From Metellina segmentata (Eukaryota > Arthropoda > Arachnida > Araneae > Tetragnathidae): DNA of 64,000 nt. This document shows positions 62,963 through 64,000 of this stretch, in pieces. The position numbers were made by a program, and so were the translations under genes. Location: positions 138,071,916-138,135,915 of the forward strand of contig OX375873.1 of the NCBI GenBank assembly GCA_947359465.1. The letters are read 5' to 3'. Every line of letters begins with the position of its first letter. The stretch's first letter is position 1. The notes under the pieces were generated by a model that did no database searches, was not told the origin of the DNA, and worked only from the letters and a program-made list of their open reading frames with translations.

Positions 62963-64000
62963 CTGGCTTCAGTATGTATTATTGACAGCTTTTAAATTCA
63001 AAAGCATTTCTGGTTTTGTTCCGAGGCCCGTGGAATCTTTCTCCACCTCAAAATATCTTCTGTCTTTGAGATTATTATTATTTTATATATCAATGTAAAT
63101 TAAGAATAAACTATGCAGATACAAAAGCATATTTTATTACATTAGCTGTGAGAACCCAAAATTTTTTTTAATAATGTCGGAAAATTTATTATTGGGAATG
63201 TTTATTTAAGTTGGAGGCACACTGCGCATGTCTTTTCGGCAGCTCCTATTTTTTCTAACTACTTGCAAGCACACGCCCAGCACACCACTCAGGAACAGCC
63301 CTGTGTGTGTGCTTACCTATTACCTCTACCTGTGTATTATGTGATAATTTATATGTTCAGTGATTTTCTCTTATAATTCCAGACTTTTCATCGAAAACTC
63401 ATCAACCCCAAATCAATACAACTTCTGTCACACTTTACTCCCGAATCAGTTCTAATGGTCACGTGCATGCATGTATTTATCGATACTCCCACTACCACAA
63501 TCCTCACGTCTAGTCTCTCCCAAAATTTTACTTTCGTGACACACCCACAGGTGAACAATGAGTAACACAAGTGGTGTCGAGTTCCGAAGCTTCCGCTGAC
63601 AACGAAGACTCGCGAACTGCGGGCTGGAACAATCATGGATGAAAGGAAGAGACACAAGGTCAAGTGCATACACCCAAGGCAATCCACGGGTGCTTCCAGA
63701 GTTGCACATCACTCGAAAGGTTGCCAATAAGGATCAACTCCAGTCTCCCTCCTAAAAGCGAATCGTCAGAGCGATGTCTAATTTTATAGACAATGTGTGT
63801 AGTAGTGGCCAAGAACAGAGGGACATTGCACACCTAAATTGAACAAGCACATTTACCTTTACAATATCATACAAAATTTCCGATTTACACGCCGCACACC
63901 GTCCGGTGTAAAAGCACGTCTGTCTCTTCTGAGAGTCCTACAACAAATCTTACCTAATTCGCGTTCTTATTCCGAACATTACCAAGATTACATGTTCTTG
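62963..64000. other. No gene recognised; GC-richer right end
   Basis: 63390-63760 is GC-richer than its surroundings and has overlapping minus-strand frames (63388-63727) without recognisable domains. It could be an unrecognised repeat or a gene edge. Confidence 0.4.

Overview
This window is AT-rich, intron-rich eukaryotic DNA. Genes are sparse, and transposable elements of many classes fill most of the rest. The one clear host gene is an arthropod-type secreted S1A serine protease. Tc1-like transposases of a kind I associate with spider genomes, abundant tRNA-derived SINEs and Helitrons together suggest a chelicerate, most likely a spider. That taxonomic call is an inference from family resemblance and was not tested.

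Host gene. On the minus strand, six exons from about 58.6 kb down to 32.3 kb encode a 295-residue protease precursor. The exons are 58610-58505, 54046-53970, 49646-49540, 43449-43178, 36993-36842 and 32516-32343. Every junction has GT-AG borders and matching phase, and the joined product has a signal peptide, a short cysteine-linked propeptide, an R|IVGG activation site, the full His-Asp-Ser triad and five expected disulfides. Chymotrypsin position 189 is Gly and position 226 is Asp. That is the S1-pocket arrangement of crab collagenolytic proteases (brachyurins), not of classical trypsins. A TATA box lies just upstream of exon 1 and an AATAAA signal lies about 190 nt after the stop.

Region 1-32 kb (downstream of the gene). 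No convincing host gene was found. This is a mosaic: a 2.3-kb hAT element with an exact 8-bp target duplication, interrupted by a Helitron (5.3-7.6 kb); a pogo/Tigger-like element (10.0-11.6 kb); further Helitrons; LINE fragments (13 and 15.6 kb); many copies of one tRNA-derived SINE (called SINE A here), some nested in each other; a palindromic MITE family; a hAT remnant with CATCGATG repeats (22.3-23.2 kb); and a decayed Tc1 element (30.4-31.8 kb). Two CpG-richer patches (about 16.9 and 26.6 kb) look like possible promoters.

Region 32-58.6 kb. The five large introns (4.3-6.2 kb) hold SINEs, two Helitrons, a foldback element, an 81-unit TA microsatellite, Tc1 and hAT remnants and a Tigger-like MITE carrying a Helitron.

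Region 58.6-64 kb (upstream). This contains the protease promoter, two Tc1-type elements, SINE fragments and one weak candidate small secreted ORF (62.67-62.96 kb). Most TE proteins are broken. Two Tc1 copies share the same stop codon at the catalytic glutamate, suggesting a lineage that spread using another element's transposase.
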